This document shows positions 12,729 to 21,350 of a stretch of 32,836 nt of DNA, one piece after another. The stretch lies in the IMG/VR virus record IMGVR_UViG_3300030380_002187, positions 1-32,836 of that record; one strand, given 5' to 3'. The notes under the pieces are model-generated. The model was given only the letters and a program-made list of their open reading frames with translations, ran no database searches and was not told the origin of the DNA. This DNA is from a virus. Numbering within the stretch: the stretch's first letter is position 1; every line of letters begins with the position of its first letter. The position numbers and the translations under genes were made by a program.

Positions 12729-14649
12729 TTTTCTGGAAAACCCTGAATTTGACTTTGCTCACAAAGAAGATATGAAAGAACTATCTTTAGCCTCTGTAGA
12801 TAAAGACTGGTCACCTCCTCAAGTATTTCCAGACTTAACAAAGCATAAAAGAATTGCTGTTGACTTGGAAACGAAAGACCCAAACATCAAGACCTTGGGA
12901 CCAGGATGGCCTCGAAGGGATGGCTATGTGATTGGTATAGCTGTAGCGGCAGGAGATTATCAGGGATACTTTCCATTCAGGCATGCAGAAGGTGAGAATT
13001 TACCAGAAGATACGGTGCTGTCATGGTTCAAGAAACAGATGGCAACGCCAAACATAGAAAAAGTTTTTCACAACTCGACTTATGATCTGGGTTGGCTACG
13101 AGCAGAGGGGATAGAGGTTCAAGGTCGAATCATCGACACCATGACAGCCGCCCCTTTGTTGGATGAGAACAGAAGATACTATAATCTAAACTCTTTATCA
13201 GGCGAGTATCTACAAGAATACAAGAACGAAAGACTGTTGAAGCAGGCGGCTACTTACTTTGGTGTAGATCCAAAAGCAGGTATGTGGCAACTGCCATGTA
13301 GATATGTTGGTCCATACGCTGAACAAGATGCGGCCGTGACTCTTAGACTCTGGAACAAGCTGTCAATAGAGCTCAAAGAACAAGAATGTGAATCGATATT
13401 CAATCTTGAAAGTTCTTTGATACCATGCCTGCTGGACATGAAAACAAAAGGGGTACGAGTTGATCTAGATAAAGCAGACAAAGTAAAGAAGCTACTCGAG
13501 AAAAGGGAAGCTGACCTGTTAGAAGAAATACGGGCCGAAACTGGTGTGTCTATCGAACCTTGGGCGGCTACATCTATAGCAAAAGCGTTTGATGCTCTTA
13601 GTCTTCCATACCATAGGACAGACAATACTGATGCGCCCTCCTTTACAAAGCAATTTCTTCAGAATCATGAACATCCAATAGCCTATAAGATATTAAAAAT
13701 ACGAGAGTTCAATAAAGCTAACACGACTTTCATCGATACGATTGTAGAACATAGCCATAACGGCAGACTACATTGTGACTTCAACCCACTGAGAAGTGAC
13801 GATGGAGGTACCGTTACAGGTAGATTTAGTTCTTCTAACCCTAATCTACAACAGATACCTGCACGAGATCCAGAATTAAAGAAACTAATCAGAGGTTTGT
13901 TTATACCAGAAGAAGGTGCGGAGTGGGGCTCGTTTGATTATGCATCACAGGAACCTCGGTGGTTAGCACATTATTGTGCACAGATAAAAGGCCCTGCAAG
14001 ACATCCACAGATTGATGAAGTGGTAGAGATGTACAAGCGAGGAGATGCAGACTTTCACCAGATGGTTGCAGATATGGCGGGTATCAAAAGAAAAGAAGCA
14101 AAGACAGTTAACCTTGGGATCATGTATGGCATGGGCAAAAGCAAGCTTGCAGGTGTGTTAGATATATCTGAAGCAGAGGCTACTAAACTTTTAGAAGTCT
14201 ATCATGAAAAGGTTCCGTTTGTGAAAGGTATTGCAGACAGTGCCATGAACCATGCACAAAAAGAAGGTGTGATACGAACATGGTTAGGACGTAAGTGCAG
14301 GTTTGATATGTATGAGCCAAAGTCTTTTGGATTTAACAAAGCACTACCACTGAAAGAAGCACTACAACAGTACGGTGGCAAGGGCATGATTAGAAGAGCG
14401 TTCACATACAAGGCTCTTAACAAACTTATACAGGGCTCGAGTGCCGATCAGACAAAGAAAGCTATGGTGGATTGCTACAACGAGGGCCTTGTTCCAATGT
14501 TGACGGTGCACGATGAGCTTTGTTTTAACATAGAGTCAGAGGAACAGGCCACCAGAGTCGTTGAGATTATGGAAACCTGTGTGGAAGACCTGAATATTCC
14601 TTTCAAAGTAGATGCAGAGATGGGTAAGAACTGGGGTGAGGTTGGATAG
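12703..14649 (+). CDS. polA: DNA polymerase I (family A) with 3'-5' exonuclease
   Basis: 648 aa. The proofreading exonuclease domain is intact: Exo I DLET, Exo II HNSTYDLGWL, Exo III YAEQDAAV. The polymerase domain has motif A FDYASQEPR with D412, motif B RKEAKTVNLGIMYG with K467, L471 and Y475, and motif C VHDELCF with D604. There is no 5'-3' exonuclease domain, as in T7-like phage polymerases. The residue equivalent to E. coli Phe762 is Leu471. Phage polymerases vary here between Phe, Tyr and Leu, and the choice affects nucleotide discrimination and speed. The start is TTG 12703, supported by GGAGG (12691-12695) 7 nt upstream. No thioredoxin-binding loop or DnaJ-like insert was seen. It is the last gene of the replication block, followed by the terminator region. 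Confidence 0.95.
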   Translation: MKKSKHQFDFLENPEFDFAHKEDMKELSLASVDKDWSPPQVFPDLTKHKRIAVDLETKDPNIKTLGPGWPRRDGYVIGIAVAAGDYQGYFPFRHAEGENLPEDTVLSWFKKQMATPNIEKVFHNSTYDLGWLRAEGIEVQGRIIDTMTAAPLLDENRRYYNLNSLSGEYLQEYKNERLLKQAATYFGVDPKAGMWQLPCRYVGPYAEQDAAVTLRLWNKLSIELKEQECESIFNLESSLIPCLLDMKTKGVRVDLDKADKVKKLLEKREADLLEEIRAETGVSIEPWAATSIAKAFDALSLPYHRTDNTDAPSFTKQFLQNHEHPIAYKILKIREFNKANTTFIDTIVEHSHNGRLHCDFNPLRSDDGGTVTGRFSSSNPNLQQIPARDPELKKLIRGLFIPEEGAEWGSFDYASQEPRWLAHYCAQIKGPARHPQIDEVVEMYKRGDADFHQMVADMAGIKRKEAKTVNLGIMYGMGKSKLAGVLDISEAEATKLLEVYHEKVPFVKGIADSAMNHAQKEGVIRTWLGRKCRFDMYEPKSFGFNKALPLKEALQQYGGKGMIRRAFTYKALNKLIQGSSADQTKKAMVDCYNEGLVPMLTVHDELCFNIESEEQATRVVEIMETCVEDLNIPFKVDAEMGKNWGEVG

Positions 14650-14654
14650 TTGGT

Positions 14655-14738
14655 TTAGGTATTAACAATTATCCATATCAGTATGCCTAAGACTACACCA
14701 AGGCAGATAAATATTATAGTAAAGGCTAAAAACGTCAA
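14655..14738 (-). CDS. Candidate single-span membrane peptide (possibly frameshifted)
   Basis: The - strand frame from TTG 14738 to TAA 14655 encodes 27 aa that are almost entirely one transmembrane helix (AFTIIFICLGVVLGILIWII). An ATG at 14754 lies in another frame. Removal of one T from the T5 tract just downstream of the TTG would join MKDARIDV to the hydrophobic stretch, giving a 32-aa peptide of normal appearance. So it may be a real small membrane protein (holin- or pinholin-like) read through a frameshift, a decayed gene, or chance. It overlaps the terminator hairpin and lies just downstream of the endolysin on the same strand. Confidence 0.3.
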   Translation of the reverse strand: MTFLAFTIIFICLGVVLGILIWIIVNT

Positions 14739-14804
14739 TTCTCGCGTCCTTCATGGTATATATACACGACTATCGCTGCTGAAGGGCCTGAGAATTGGGT
14801 TTTT
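14736..14804. terminator. Bidirectional terminator between the convergent replication and late blocks
   Basis: A long imperfect hairpin has an outer stem CAATTCTC (14736-14743) / GAGAATTG (14790-14797), a 4-nt internal loop on each side, an inner stem CCTTCA (14748-14753) / TGAAGG (14780-14785), and an apical AT-rich palindrome GTATATATAC. On the + strand it is followed by GGTTTTTT (14798-14805), ending the polymerase operon. On the - strand it is followed by GACGTTTTTAG, giving a weaker stop for late transcripts. Confidence 0.75.
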
Positions 14805-14827
14805 TATCTAATGATTTCAGTAACTTA

Positions 14828-15346
14828 CTAAAGAGGCTCAACAAGGTGTAAGGCGTGTTTTTTAGCTTCGTTGTTACGTCTAGTCCAACCTTTACCAAAA
14901 GTTTTAAAGTGAGACAGAGATTCATAGTAGTTTTGTCTGTCTGAATACAGGGTATCTAACGTGTGTAGTACGTCTGCATCACTGACAAGACCAAGGGTCT
15001 GTGGTCCGATGGCACCGTCTTGTGTAGCACCGACTGCTTTTTGTAAGAATTTAATCGCTCTGCTTGGTCCAGAGTTTACACCGAAATCAAAAACAAAATA
15101 ATCCACACCGCTGGGCAGTTGATCACATTTCATTTTTTTCCAGTAATTGTTTTCGTATATCGGAGCTACATCTTCCTCGGTTAGCTCACGCATATCTTTT
15201 ACTAACAAGTCGTTCTTCATGCAGTGCTTTTCGTACACACGCCTGGTCACCCCCATCATAGTCTCTCCTCCAGGGTCTTCAGCGTGATTAACGTGGCCTC
15301 CTTCGTGTTCCAGTACCCATGCCAGTGCCTTATCAAAGTTCTTCAT
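14828..15346 (-). CDS. Endolysin: GH108-type N-acetylmuramidase
   Basis: 172 aa. The N-terminus WVLEHEGGHVNHAEDPGGET is the GH108 (glycosyl hydrolase 108) signature, with the catalytic Glu of the EGG motif at residue 15, followed by MMGVTRRVYE. The second half (DYFVFDFGVNSGPSRAIKFL, then GAIGPQTL) corresponds to the PG_binding_3 region of this family. Length fits a complete enzyme that cleaves the glycan backbone of peptidoglycan at lysis. There is no signal peptide, so a holin is expected; none is certain in the window. It is the last gene of the late operon, starting 1 bp after the stop of the 1406-aa internal protein. Confidence 0.9.
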   Translation of the reverse strand: MKNFDKALAWVLEHEGGHVNHAEDPGGETMMGVTRRVYEKHCMKNDLLVKDMRELTEEDVAPIYENNYWKKMKCDQLPSGVDYFVFDFGVNSGPSRAIKFLQKAVGATQDGAIGPQTLGLVSDADVLHTLDTLYSDRQNYYESLSHFKTFGKGWTRRNNEAKKHALHLVEPL

Positions 15347-15347
15347 A

Positions 15348-18300
15348 TTATTGTCCTTGTAGTCTTCTTACTATTTGTAAATTTTTCAAAGCGTCTATTG
15401 GGTTGCCACCTAGAAGAGATGGGTCTCGAGGCTGAACGGGGGCTGACTGAGCCTGTGTACTGGGAGGAACAACACTAGCAGTAGCCCCCGCCTGCGGTGT
15501 TGCCGATTGAATGGGTTCGGCAACTGGGGCAGAGGGTGTTATTTCTTGTGTGACAGGTTCGGGTTGCGGTGTTTCTGGCTCAAGACTTCTACCTCGTAAC
15601 TCTCTTCTTATATCATTCAACTCTGAACGTGGAAACACAGAACGTAAGTCATTCTCTCTGAGATTTTTAGAAACAGTTCGGCTGCTAACATCGATAGGGT
15701 CAAACTCTCCACGCATCACTCGACCAAGGTCACCTACGTTTGCTCTTTTTAATATCTTTCTTATCTGCCTGTCTTCAAGTCCCATAGTTCTCATGTCTTC
15801 AACGATACGAAACAGGTCGCGTTGAACACGGAACTTCGCTTCATTTGCATCTCTGTAAGCTCGTATAAATTGTTCCGAAGATGCGTTAGCTCTATTAGAT
15901 ACCGTGGTGTAAATATTACTAGAGTTTTTACTACGCTCTGAGATTTCATAACCCTTAAACCTAAGACCAAGTGGAACATCAATTGGATTTTCAGTGATTC
16001 CTGTAAAGGCTCTTGCAAGTTCAGAAGACAATTCTCTTTCTCTGTCATATCTATCTTTTGAGCTAATTCCTGTTTCTTCTTCTAAGCCAAGACCCGACAC
16101 CAATCCTCTGGCAAAACGACTTGGTTCAGGAGTTCCCCCAGATACTGTAGCAGGAAAAACAGAAGGAACTATTGCGTCAAGTATATGAACAAAGCTCTTA
16201 CCTATCTTTGTTCCTGCGTCATCCTCTGGGTTATAAACTTTAGCACCACTTATAGTTTGACCGCCACGACCACCCACAAGTTGCCCTGCTTGTCTAACTC
16301 CAAGCAACTCTGCTTCAGGATCTAACACATCTCTTAATTTTGAAGTGATGATTGCTTCTTCAGTAAATGGTTTAAACAATTCTCCCAATGCTTCATTAGC
16401 TGCTTGCCCTGCAATCTGTGCTCCATTGTATCCTTTTAATTTACCTTCTTCTGCTTTATTCATCGCACCATTTACAACTCTTTCGAGCAAGTCATATGGA
16501 TTTGAATAGCTATAGTTGATATAGGTCGGGAGTCCATCTTCATCTCTACCAGTTGGTATGAGTCTAGCATTCTTTTCCCACTCAGGTGCCATGGATCTTT
16601 GATATGCATCCATTTCTTCTTTTGTAACTCCTGAGTTCATGTACGCATAATGACTCAAAGCGGCAGGAGCAATTCCAAATGTAGTAGCAGCACCTGTTAG
16701 TCTACGAAGTCCTATCTTTCTAATTTCTGCATTATCACTTGCAAGCTCATCAATACCACGAGCAACTGTATTTACCCCTGTTCTAAGTATTTCATACGGA
16801 AATGCTATGAAGTTACCTACCGGGGCTCTTCTTAAAGTTCTTATAAACTCAGGTGCCATGTTATAGTTTGGAACTGTATTACGAACTATATCTGCGGCTT
16901 GTTCTTTCAATGCTTGTTCAGAAGGAGCACCTTCTTTAACTCCACGATAGGCATTTCTAAGTTTATTTAATTCAAAATTATAATTATATATTTTCCATAT
17001 ATCGTCACCTGCTTGATACAGATTTTCTGCTTTCTTGCCCACGTTGCCAAGCATCGAGCCAAGTCTATTATCTGTAATTTTACTTCCAAATTTTCTACCC
17101 ACAGGAATGCCGTTTACGGAGGCATCATCCGTGTAACCAAGACCTTTTTGTAGGAGTTGTTGAATCTCTCGTAATTCTGCTTGTGAGCCAACGACACCTA
17201 GCTGTTGTAACTCTTGAAAGCTTTTCAAAGCCGCATCATTAGAAACGTTTGTAAATAAATTATCGTAAACAAGTCGTAACGACTCGCCAAGATTTGCGCC
17301 TCTCCCAATATTGCCTTGTGCTGCTGCAAACAAAGACGCTGTTGTTACATTTCTTATTTGTGTTATTGGAGATAGAACAGTCTTACCGTATTGAGTAGCA
17401 CCTTTTAATCGTAAGAATCCAGAGTATGCATCTCGCACTGTGTTTCCAATTACGTTTGTGTCGTTAATCACAAACCGATTCATGTCGTTAAAAACTCTTG
17501 TAGGAACAGCATAACCTCTTAAGGTACCAAATTTTGATTTCTCAAGAGATTCGTTCCTATCAATAATAGTAAACCCCTGTTTATCTAAGGCATCTATTTC
17601 AGCTTCACTTAATCCTCTTGTATCTTTAAATAGTTTTCCAATACCAGCATTATCTTTAGCCAACTTTCTTATGCTAGAAAAATATTTATCGGCTGCTATA
17701 AACTGTGACAAATCAGAGACAGTTCCTAGAAAATTTTCTTTTGTGTCTTTCACCTCTCCTAATAAAGCCCTTTTGTAATCAGCCATATTAGTTCTGTTTT
17801 TAAATAAATTGGGATTTATTTGTATGTCTGCAATACTTGCAAAGCGTGTTTTAGGATCTGCCTTAGTGTTAATTCTTCGGTGCCTATTTAAAAAATTTAT
17901 AGCAGCGGCTTCTGCTTGAGCATCTGTAATTGGGTCCATGCTTATAAACTGAAACTCATCTCCACCTTCAACAGTTCTAGCAACACCTAAACTCGTTGCT
18001 CTGGATTCATCGACTCTTGCAATTAGTGAGAGTTCTTCCAAGGTAGAACTTCTGTCTGATTTAAAACCAGCAACCGCTGCACTGAGAACTTCTTTTGTTG
18101 GCTGATATTTTGCGTCTTCAAACGAGCGGTATCTTCTTCTGAGGTAATTATTTATGTTGGCTTCTATCTCTCGTCTTAGTTCTGTACCAATTTTTTTACT
18201 ACCATCTTTAGTAGTGATCTCATCTAAACCTTTAAGGTAATCGCTGTTTAATATATCGTTGTTCAGTTGTTGAACTAGGCCACGCATCTTACCCGCTTCA

Positions 18301-19568
18301 CGTTGTACGTTTTCAGGCAACTCTTCAAAGGCTCTTTGTCTTGCCTCCGCTGTCGGGCCAACCATGAACTCTTCTAAGTTATTAAAGATACTTTGTTCTG
18401 TTAAAGGACTAGCTTCACTTGATACTTTGCTTGCTTCTTTTAATGCCTTATCTACTTCTTTATCGAGCCCAGCAAGAATAGATTTAGCTCCCTTAACAAT
18501 TGAATCTGTTGTACCTACGGTGAGAAGTCTTTGTGTTGCTATCTCTTGTGGTAAAGAACCACGGTATCTAAATACTTTTGCTATATTTTCTATAGTGTTT
18601 CCTACTGGTCCTGCTTCACCTGAAATAACACTGTCTTCTAACTTCGCCATTGACTGACCAACAGCCTGCCCTGCTTTTTTTAATCCAGCAGCCGTGCCTC
18701 TAACTACATCCTTTACAACAGGTGCTTCAGTAAGAACCTTACTTGTGCCTCTTGCCGTTGCACCAAGAGCGGCAGGAACAGCCAAGGTCAGTGCACCAGT
18801 TTCCGTGCCTATTGCTAATTTGTTTGTAAGTCTCCGAAGAGCCTCTTCTCTACCAGATAAACCTATCTCTTGGTTGGTTTGAGTTGGACCTCCCTCAAAG
18901 AAATCAGCTATAGTTGTTGTTCCATCTGTAGCAACAGCCGCATCAACCAGACCAGCCGCTGCTAATTGTTGTGCACCAAGAGCTAGTTTTTCACCCTTTG
19001 TCAAAGGATCTAATTTAGCAGGAGCAGGAGCCAGTTGACCAGGTTTTGGTGCAGGTGGTTTAGTCATGCCCGTTGCTTTTTTAAATGCCTTTGAATATCT
19101 TTTGGCTTTGCTTAATTTACTTACAGCACTTGCGGCACCAAGACCAGGAATAACAAACTGAACAATTGCCTCAGAACCTTTGCCTATCAAACCTTCTGGG
19201 TCGATACCTGCGAAGTCTCTTAATTTAGTTGCTGCTTTTGTAACGGAAGATGCGTAGTCTGTATCAGCAGCAAGGTCCACGGCTGATGCTCCGAGTTCCA
19301 AGATACCTTCTGGTATGGCAATTAGACCAGAGCCAATGCCCTCAAAGAACTCTTGTGCTACACCCTCGGTTGGTTGTTCTGGTTCAGGTTGAACGGTGGG
19401 GGGTTGAGTAGGAGAAGTTTGAACGGTGGGGGGTTGAGTAGGAGAAGTTACACTAGAAAAGTCAACTCGTTTTTTTATAGCTTCTATAATTTGTTCTCTC
19501 GTAGCCCCTTCAGGTCCCTCTATACTATACGTTTTTCCGTCAGGCCCTTGAATGCTATATGTAGGCAT
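15348..19568 (-). CDS. Large internal virion / DNA-ejection protein
   Basis: 1406 aa. It starts MPTYSIQGPDGKTYSIEGPEGATREQ; the GPxGAT-EQ pattern is a common N-terminal module of phage internal proteins. Residues ~50-65 are a Pro/Thr/Gln linker with a perfect 10-residue duplication. There are Ala/Gly-rich, weakly hydrophobic segments in the first 300 residues, a long helical middle, and a Pro/Gln/Thr-rich C-terminal ~110 residues. I see no transglycosylase or other enzyme motif. Size and place (last structural gene, before the endolysin) resemble T7 gp16, the largest ejectosome protein. The assignment as ejection protein is inference from size and order. Confidence 0.7.
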   Translation of the reverse strand: MPTYSIQGPDGKTYSIEGPEGATREQIIEAIKKRVDFSSVTSPTQPPTVQTSPTQPPTVQPEPEQPTEGVAQEFFEGIGSGLIAIPEGILELGASAVDLAADTDYASSVTKAATKLRDFAGIDPEGLIGKGSEAIVQFVIPGLGAASAVSKLSKAKRYSKAFKKATGMTKPPAPKPGQLAPAPAKLDPLTKGEKLALGAQQLAAAGLVDAAVATDGTTTIADFFEGGPTQTNQEIGLSGREEALRRLTNKLAIGTETGALTLAVPAALGATARGTSKVLTEAPVVKDVVRGTAAGLKKAGQAVGQSMAKLEDSVISGEAGPVGNTIENIAKVFRYRGSLPQEIATQRLLTVGTTDSIVKGAKSILAGLDKEVDKALKEASKVSSEASPLTEQSIFNNLEEFMVGPTAEARQRAFEELPENVQREAGKMRGLVQQLNNDILNSDYLKGLDEITTKDGSKKIGTELRREIEANINNYLRRRYRSFEDAKYQPTKEVLSAAVAGFKSDRSSTLEELSLIARVDESRATSLGVARTVEGGDEFQFISMDPITDAQAEAAAINFLNRHRRINTKADPKTRFASIADIQINPNLFKNRTNMADYKRALLGEVKDTKENFLGTVSDLSQFIAADKYFSSIRKLAKDNAGIGKLFKDTRGLSEAEIDALDKQGFTIIDRNESLEKSKFGTLRGYAVPTRVFNDMNRFVINDTNVIGNTVRDAYSGFLRLKGATQYGKTVLSPITQIRNVTTASLFAAAQGNIGRGANLGESLRLVYDNLFTNVSNDAALKSFQELQQLGVVGSQAELREIQQLLQKGLGYTDDASVNGIPVGRKFGSKITDNRLGSMLGNVGKKAENLYQAGDDIWKIYNYNFELNKLRNAYRGVKEGAPSEQALKEQAADIVRNTVPNYNMAPEFIRTLRRAPVGNFIAFPYEILRTGVNTVARGIDELASDNAEIRKIGLRRLTGAATTFGIAPAALSHYAYMNSGVTKEEMDAYQRSMAPEWEKNARLIPTGRDEDGLPTYINYSYSNPYDLLERVVNGAMNKAEEGKLKGYNGAQIAGQAANEALGELFKPFTEEAIITSKLRDVLDPEAELLGVRQAGQLVGGRGGQTISGAKVYNPEDDAGTKIGKSFVHILDAIVPSVFPATVSGGTPEPSRFARGLVSGLGLEEETGISSKDRYDRERELSSELARAFTGITENPIDVPLGLRFKGYEISERSKNSSNIYTTVSNRANASSEQFIRAYRDANEAKFRVQRDLFRIVEDMRTMGLEDRQIRKILKRANVGDLGRVMRGEFDPIDVSSRTVSKNLRENDLRSVFPRSELNDIRRELRGRSLEPETPQPEPVTQEITPSAPVAEPIQSATPQAGATASVVPPSTQAQSAPVQPRDPSLLGGNPIDALKNLQIVRRLQGQ
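19390..19449. repeat. Perfect 30-bp tandem duplication in the linker of the internal protein
   Basis: Two identical 30-bp units (19390-19419 and 19420-19449) lie back to back within the 1406-aa gene. On the coding strand each encodes the same ten residues (TSPTQPPTVQ). The perfect match suggests a recent slippage event in a disordered linker. Confidence 0.9.
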
Positions 19569-19577
19569 GACTTTCTC

Positions 19578-21338
19578 CTAGTTTACAGAAACCTCAGACC
19601 CAAAACCATCCTCTGTAACAGATTGTTGATTTTGAACTGACCTTGGCGGCAGTTCTTTTCCTGTTAAGTCTTTATAAGCATCTTGTAAAGTAACATCTGA
19701 GCCAATTTGATTTGCTAGAATAACTGCCTCATCAAGATCTATATTATAAACATTTGAAATGGATTGAGCAAGGTTTGTTGTATCTGTAGCCTTACCTTTA
19801 GTACTGGTCCCCGCAGCTTCGATTAAAGCCGCACTGGTTAAAATTTCTTGAACCCGGTTTTCCTTTCCCTGCTCTGTAAGAGTCATTTTACCATCTACTA
19901 TTTCCAAGTCACCGTTAGCCTCAAGTATTTTTACTACAGGTTCTTGAGTTTGTAAAAAAGCTAAATTATTGGTTATGATTTGTTGAACTTCTGCGTTAGT
20001 GAGTTCTCGTTCTTTTTGTCTAAGTTGCTCATCACCTTGTTGTAACTTACCAATTTGGAACAAGGTGTTGGCTTCTAAGGTAGCTTTTACATGAGCTTGA
20101 TCGTTTAACCTAAGTTGATAGTCTCTATCCTCTATTAACCTCTGACGCTCACGCTCATTTTGAGCTATCTTTGCATTATAATCAGCTAAGTTGTAATTGT
20201 TTTGTATTTGATCTCTGTTTTGATTCCATTGATTTGTTGCTGTTGCCGCAGCAATGTTGGCTGTTTCTTGATCTTTTATCATTCGATATTTAAGATTGGC
20301 AAATTCTTTTCGGTTTTCTGCCTCTTCCTCATTAAGAGCAGATATATCTTTACCATATTCATTAACACCAAATGAAAGACCTTTTGCAATATTAGTCAAT
20401 GCGTTAGAATCACCACCTGCGGCTATTGCTAAACCTGCTTTCATTAAATTAAAGTAAAAGGCATCTTTTCTTCTTTTGTCTAACTTACCAGGTTCAATAC
20501 CTAAGATTTCTGTTGCCTCTTTAGTGATTTTTTCTAAATCAACTTCTTCTGGATTAACTCTATCAGTTACAACAAGAGCAGCCATGTTCACTGGATCTTC
20601 TGTCACTGCTTGGTCAGGATTTATTTTATTAGGAGGCTTGTTACCCTTTGTAGCAGCATCAAGATTTTCTTGCAGTTTTTTTATGATGTTTGCGCTAGTA
20701 GAAGTATCCTGTGACTCTGGTGGCAGGACCTTCTTTTTCCTTGTATCTTTGTCATTTTGACTCTGATCCCCAGATGCTGTAACCGCTTTTCCTTGTAACT
20801 CTTCAGACATAAGCTTATTAGAAAGAACGTCAGCAGTAACAGGTAATAATGTGCTGTCATCGTCAGCATCCTCAAACCCTAACTCAGCAGAGTCTGTTCC
20901 TTCAAAGGCTCTACCAGGAATTACAGACCCTATTCCTTGCAAGGCGGTAAAATCTTTCGGTGGCACTATTCCTGGAACACCTTCTGCTAAACTTTCTGGA
21001 GCATCAGGTTCAGAACGAAACTGTGGAAGTGGCCTAAAAAGATTAAGAATAGTGCCTCCTGGGCCTTTCTGTGGTGGCGCGCCAGGAAATAATTTAAAAC
21101 CCTGGCTTGTAGGAGTGCTTCCTCCTAAAGAGTTAGCAAGTTCTCTCTGTTTTCTTTCTATTTGTTTCTGTGCTATAAGACCCTGTATTACTGGATCAGG
21201 CAAAGGAGTTCTTGCATTAATCCCACCAAGATTTCTCTTCTGCACCGTCTGCATCAACTGTGGTGATGATGCAAGAATACCTGCCGCTTGTTTACCAGCG
21301 TTTTTAGGTCTGAACATTTTACGATTTCTTGGGCTCAT
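19578..21338 (-). CDS. Internal virion protein, helical (gp15-like by position)
   Basis: 586 aa, starting MSPRNRKMFRPKNAGKQAAG. The first ~250 residues are Pro/Gly/Ser-rich and low in structure. The second half is strongly helical with coiled-coil character (RQRLIEDRDYQLRLNDQAHV, then QQGDEQLRQKERELTNAEV). There is no enzyme motif and no signal peptide. The gene is 9 bp upstream of the 1406-aa gene and 12 bp downstream of the 308-aa gene. The trio resembles the T7 internal core order gp14-gp15-gp16, which is an inference from order, size and composition only. Confidence 0.65.
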   Translation of the reverse strand: MSPRNRKMFRPKNAGKQAAGILASSPQLMQTVQKRNLGGINARTPLPDPVIQGLIAQKQIERKQRELANSLGGSTPTSQGFKLFPGAPPQKGPGGTILNLFRPLPQFRSEPDAPESLAEGVPGIVPPKDFTALQGIGSVIPGRAFEGTDSAELGFEDADDDSTLLPVTADVLSNKLMSEELQGKAVTASGDQSQNDKDTRKKKVLPPESQDTSTSANIIKKLQENLDAATKGNKPPNKINPDQAVTEDPVNMAALVVTDRVNPEEVDLEKITKEATEILGIEPGKLDKRRKDAFYFNLMKAGLAIAAGGDSNALTNIAKGLSFGVNEYGKDISALNEEEAENRKEFANLKYRMIKDQETANIAAATATNQWNQNRDQIQNNYNLADYNAKIAQNERERQRLIEDRDYQLRLNDQAHVKATLEANTLFQIGKLQQGDEQLRQKERELTNAEVQQIITNNLAFLQTQEPVVKILEANGDLEIVDGKMTLTEQGKENRVQEILTSAALIEAAGTSTKGKATDTTNLAQSISNVYNIDLDEAVILANQIGSDVTLQDAYKDLTGKELPPRSVQNQQSVTEDGFGSEVSVN

Positions 21339-21350
21339 CTTGTATTCCTA

